Source of the DNA: Kiritimatiellota bacterium
GTDB taxonomy: Bacteria; Verrucomicrobiota; Kiritimatiellia; RFP12; UBA1067
DNA: 6,029 bases
Direction: 5' to 3'
Assembly (NCBI GenBank): GCA_009777165.1
Contig: WRML01000152.1
Coordinates: 1-6,029 of the forward strand
The notes under the pieces are model-generated. The model was given only the letters and a program-made list of their open reading frames with translations, made no database searches and was not told the DNA's origin. Shown here in pieces: positions 5,191-6,029 of the stretch (within the stretch, counting starts at the first letter, position 1; every line of letters begins with the position of its first letter). The position numbers and the translations under genes were made by a program.

Positions 5191-5994
5191 TTACTTTTCG
5201 TTGTCCGTCCACGTCTTGATATCGTCCTTGCCGTCAGGGTCGCCCGGTTCCTTGCCCCATTTCCGGTTCGGGCCCGCGGACCCCGCGCCGATCTCAACCG
5301 TGTCGGTTGACGCGGTCGCTCGAGCCTTGACGATGATGACGGAGGGAAACCTCCCGGCCCCGCCCACACCCGTGTCGAGATAATGGAAATCGAAGCCGTT
5401 AAGGGTGAGGGCCTGCCCCCCCAGGTTCTGGCTGAGGAGCTGCATGGCGGGGGCGGAGTAGGCTCGTTGGACACCACCCTGATCGGTTACCATCAGCCTG
5501 ATTTCTTCCCGTGTCCCGCCCTGGTACGTCACGTGCGTCAAGGATCGCAAGGGGGGATCGGTCTCGAATGCCGATTTATCCCTGTTGTACCCGGTCCCGG
5601 TCAGCGTGAAGAAACGGAGGGCGCCGCTGTTGAACGACTGATCCAACCCTGCCAGCGCTGGGGGCCTGTTCGGGCTGTCCGGCCACAGGTCGGGGTGGAG
5701 CGTGTAGATGTCGACGGCGGAACTCACGTCCCGCTGCAGGATGCCGAACAGGGCCCTTGCCTTGAGCAAGGCCTCCGCACGCTGGCGGCCCGTGCGCCAC
5801 GCCTGGCTCGTCTGCTGGAACAGCATCCCCAGCATCATCATGATCATAATCATGATGGTTGACGCCACCAGCACCTCGATCATCGAGAAACCCGCGGTGG
5901 TTCGGCAGGGATGCCGTCGCCTGCCTCTAACGGCGTGCGGGCATTCCCCTTGGCCCTGTTGGGGGGCTCCCCTTTTGGGCTCGGAAGGGCCCAC
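5191..5994 (-). CDS. GspJ/PilW-like pseudopilin (prepilin-type N-terminal methylation protein; resembles Verru_Chthon cassette protein C)
   Basis: A minor pseudopilin-like protein, 267 residues from the GTG at 5994. The processing signal is RTTAG|FSMIEVLVAS, with cleavage after G35, methylatable F36 and glutamate at +5 (E40). It is followed by a methionine-rich helix, TIMIMIMMMLGMLF (46-59). Next come QTSQAWRTGRQRAEALLKARALFGILQRDVSSAV, similar to GspJ/PilW proteins (helix then 'LQRDV/DLRRA'-type region), and RFFTLTG, ending in a basic and acidic tail with DNEK. Residues 15-23 derive from a repeat shared with the next gene. No start codon lies between GTG 5994 and the ATG within FSMIEV, and the frame stays open without a stop to base 6029. 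The true start could therefore be outside the window. The resemblance to cassette protein C (a TIGRFAM-type family named with protein A) is from memory; membership of the class III-signal pseudopilins is clear. It is the first gene of the visible operon. Confidence 0.82.
   Translation of the reverse strand: MGPSEPKRGAPQQGQGECPHAVRGRRRHPCRTTAGFSMIEVLVASTIMIMIMMMLGMLFQQTSQAWRTGRQRAEALLKARALFGILQRDVSSAVDIYTLHPDLWPDSPNRPPALAGLDQSFNSGALRFFTLTGTGYNRDKSAFETDPPLRSLTHVTYQGGTREEIRLMVTDQGGVQRAYSAPAMQLLSQNLGGQALTLNGFDFHYLDTGVGGAGRFPSVIIVKARATASTDTVEIGAGSAGPNRKWGKEPGDPDGKDDIKTWTDNEK
5927..5946. repeat. Partial second copy of the 5020-5095 palindromic element
   Basis: These 20 bases match 5020-5039 at 19 positions (the one difference is G5941 against A5034). 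The opposite arm is not recognisable, so this is a half or decayed copy. It lies in the coding leader of the GspJ-like gene and is read there as ECPHAVR, the same peptide that the full copy gives in the GspG-like gene. Confidence 0.7.
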
Positions 5995-6029
5995 GCCCCT
6001 CTGCCCCCCTCCTCCCCCCCGCGCGAAAA
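5995..6029 (-). other. G-rich stretch upstream of the GspJ-like gene, at the window edge
   Basis: On the minus strand this holds runs of seven, six and four G with an AGGAGG between the first two. The AGGAGG is about 15-16 bases from the GTG at 5994, too far for a standard ribosome binding site. The runs could form a G-quadruplex or be an extension of the reading frame. No promoter elements can be recognised before the sequence ends. Confidence 0.3.

Noticed and set aside
5020..5946. A composite insertion sequence bounded by the two repeat copies
   Set aside because: The DNA between them is ordinary pseudopilin coding sequence with no transposase, and the right-hand copy is only half an element.

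Overview
The window is a GC-rich bacterial segment in which every supported gene lies on the minus strand, so it reads from right to left. In transcription order it holds: (i) a GspJ/PilW-like pseudopilin, whose true start may lie beyond the right edge; (ii) a GspG-like pseudopilin; (iii) a 1040-residue protein with a GspK/PilX-like N-terminal membrane anchor, resembling the large 'Verru_Chthon cassette protein A' family; (iv) an exported SurA-type parvulin peptidyl-prolyl isomerase; and (v) the first 90 residues of the 16S rRNA dimethyltransferase RsmA (KsgA), cut by the left edge. The pseudopilin cassette with a giant protein A, and an RsmA beginning MNLTSPSQVK, suggest the Verrucomicrobiota/Kiritimatiellota/Lentisphaerota (PVC) group. 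That placement comes from remembered family resemblance, not from a search.

Spacing between genes is short: 43 bp, 22 bp, 8 bp and 111 bp. Good Shine-Dalgarno sequences precede the second, third and fourth genes, and the surA-like gene's overlaps the stop codon of the large gene. The first four genes therefore look like one operon. The likely theme is an envelope-spanning type II secretion or type IV pilus-like fibre: two methylated pseudopilins, a large tip-like subunit, and a periplasmic folding factor. RsmA is a housekeeping gene next to the surA homologue, echoing the surA-pdxA-rsmA order of proteobacteria but without pdxA.

The least ordinary content is the non-coding DNA. The whole surA-rsmA gap is a two-armed array of in-register 7-bp repeats (consensus GGAATTA) that folds into a 31-bp stem and contributes the stop codon of the surA-like gene. 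A 76-bp palindromic element sits between a near-perfect Shine-Dalgarno/ATG and the prepilin signal of the GspG-like gene. A 20-bp piece of the same element occurs at the equivalent place and in the same reading frame in the GspJ-like gene. A second heptad array carries the ribosome binding site of the GspG-like gene. I found no complete mobile element, CRISPR array, tRNA or rRNA, and no wholly new system. The repeat-extended pseudopilin leaders and the giant cassette protein are the parts most worth following up.
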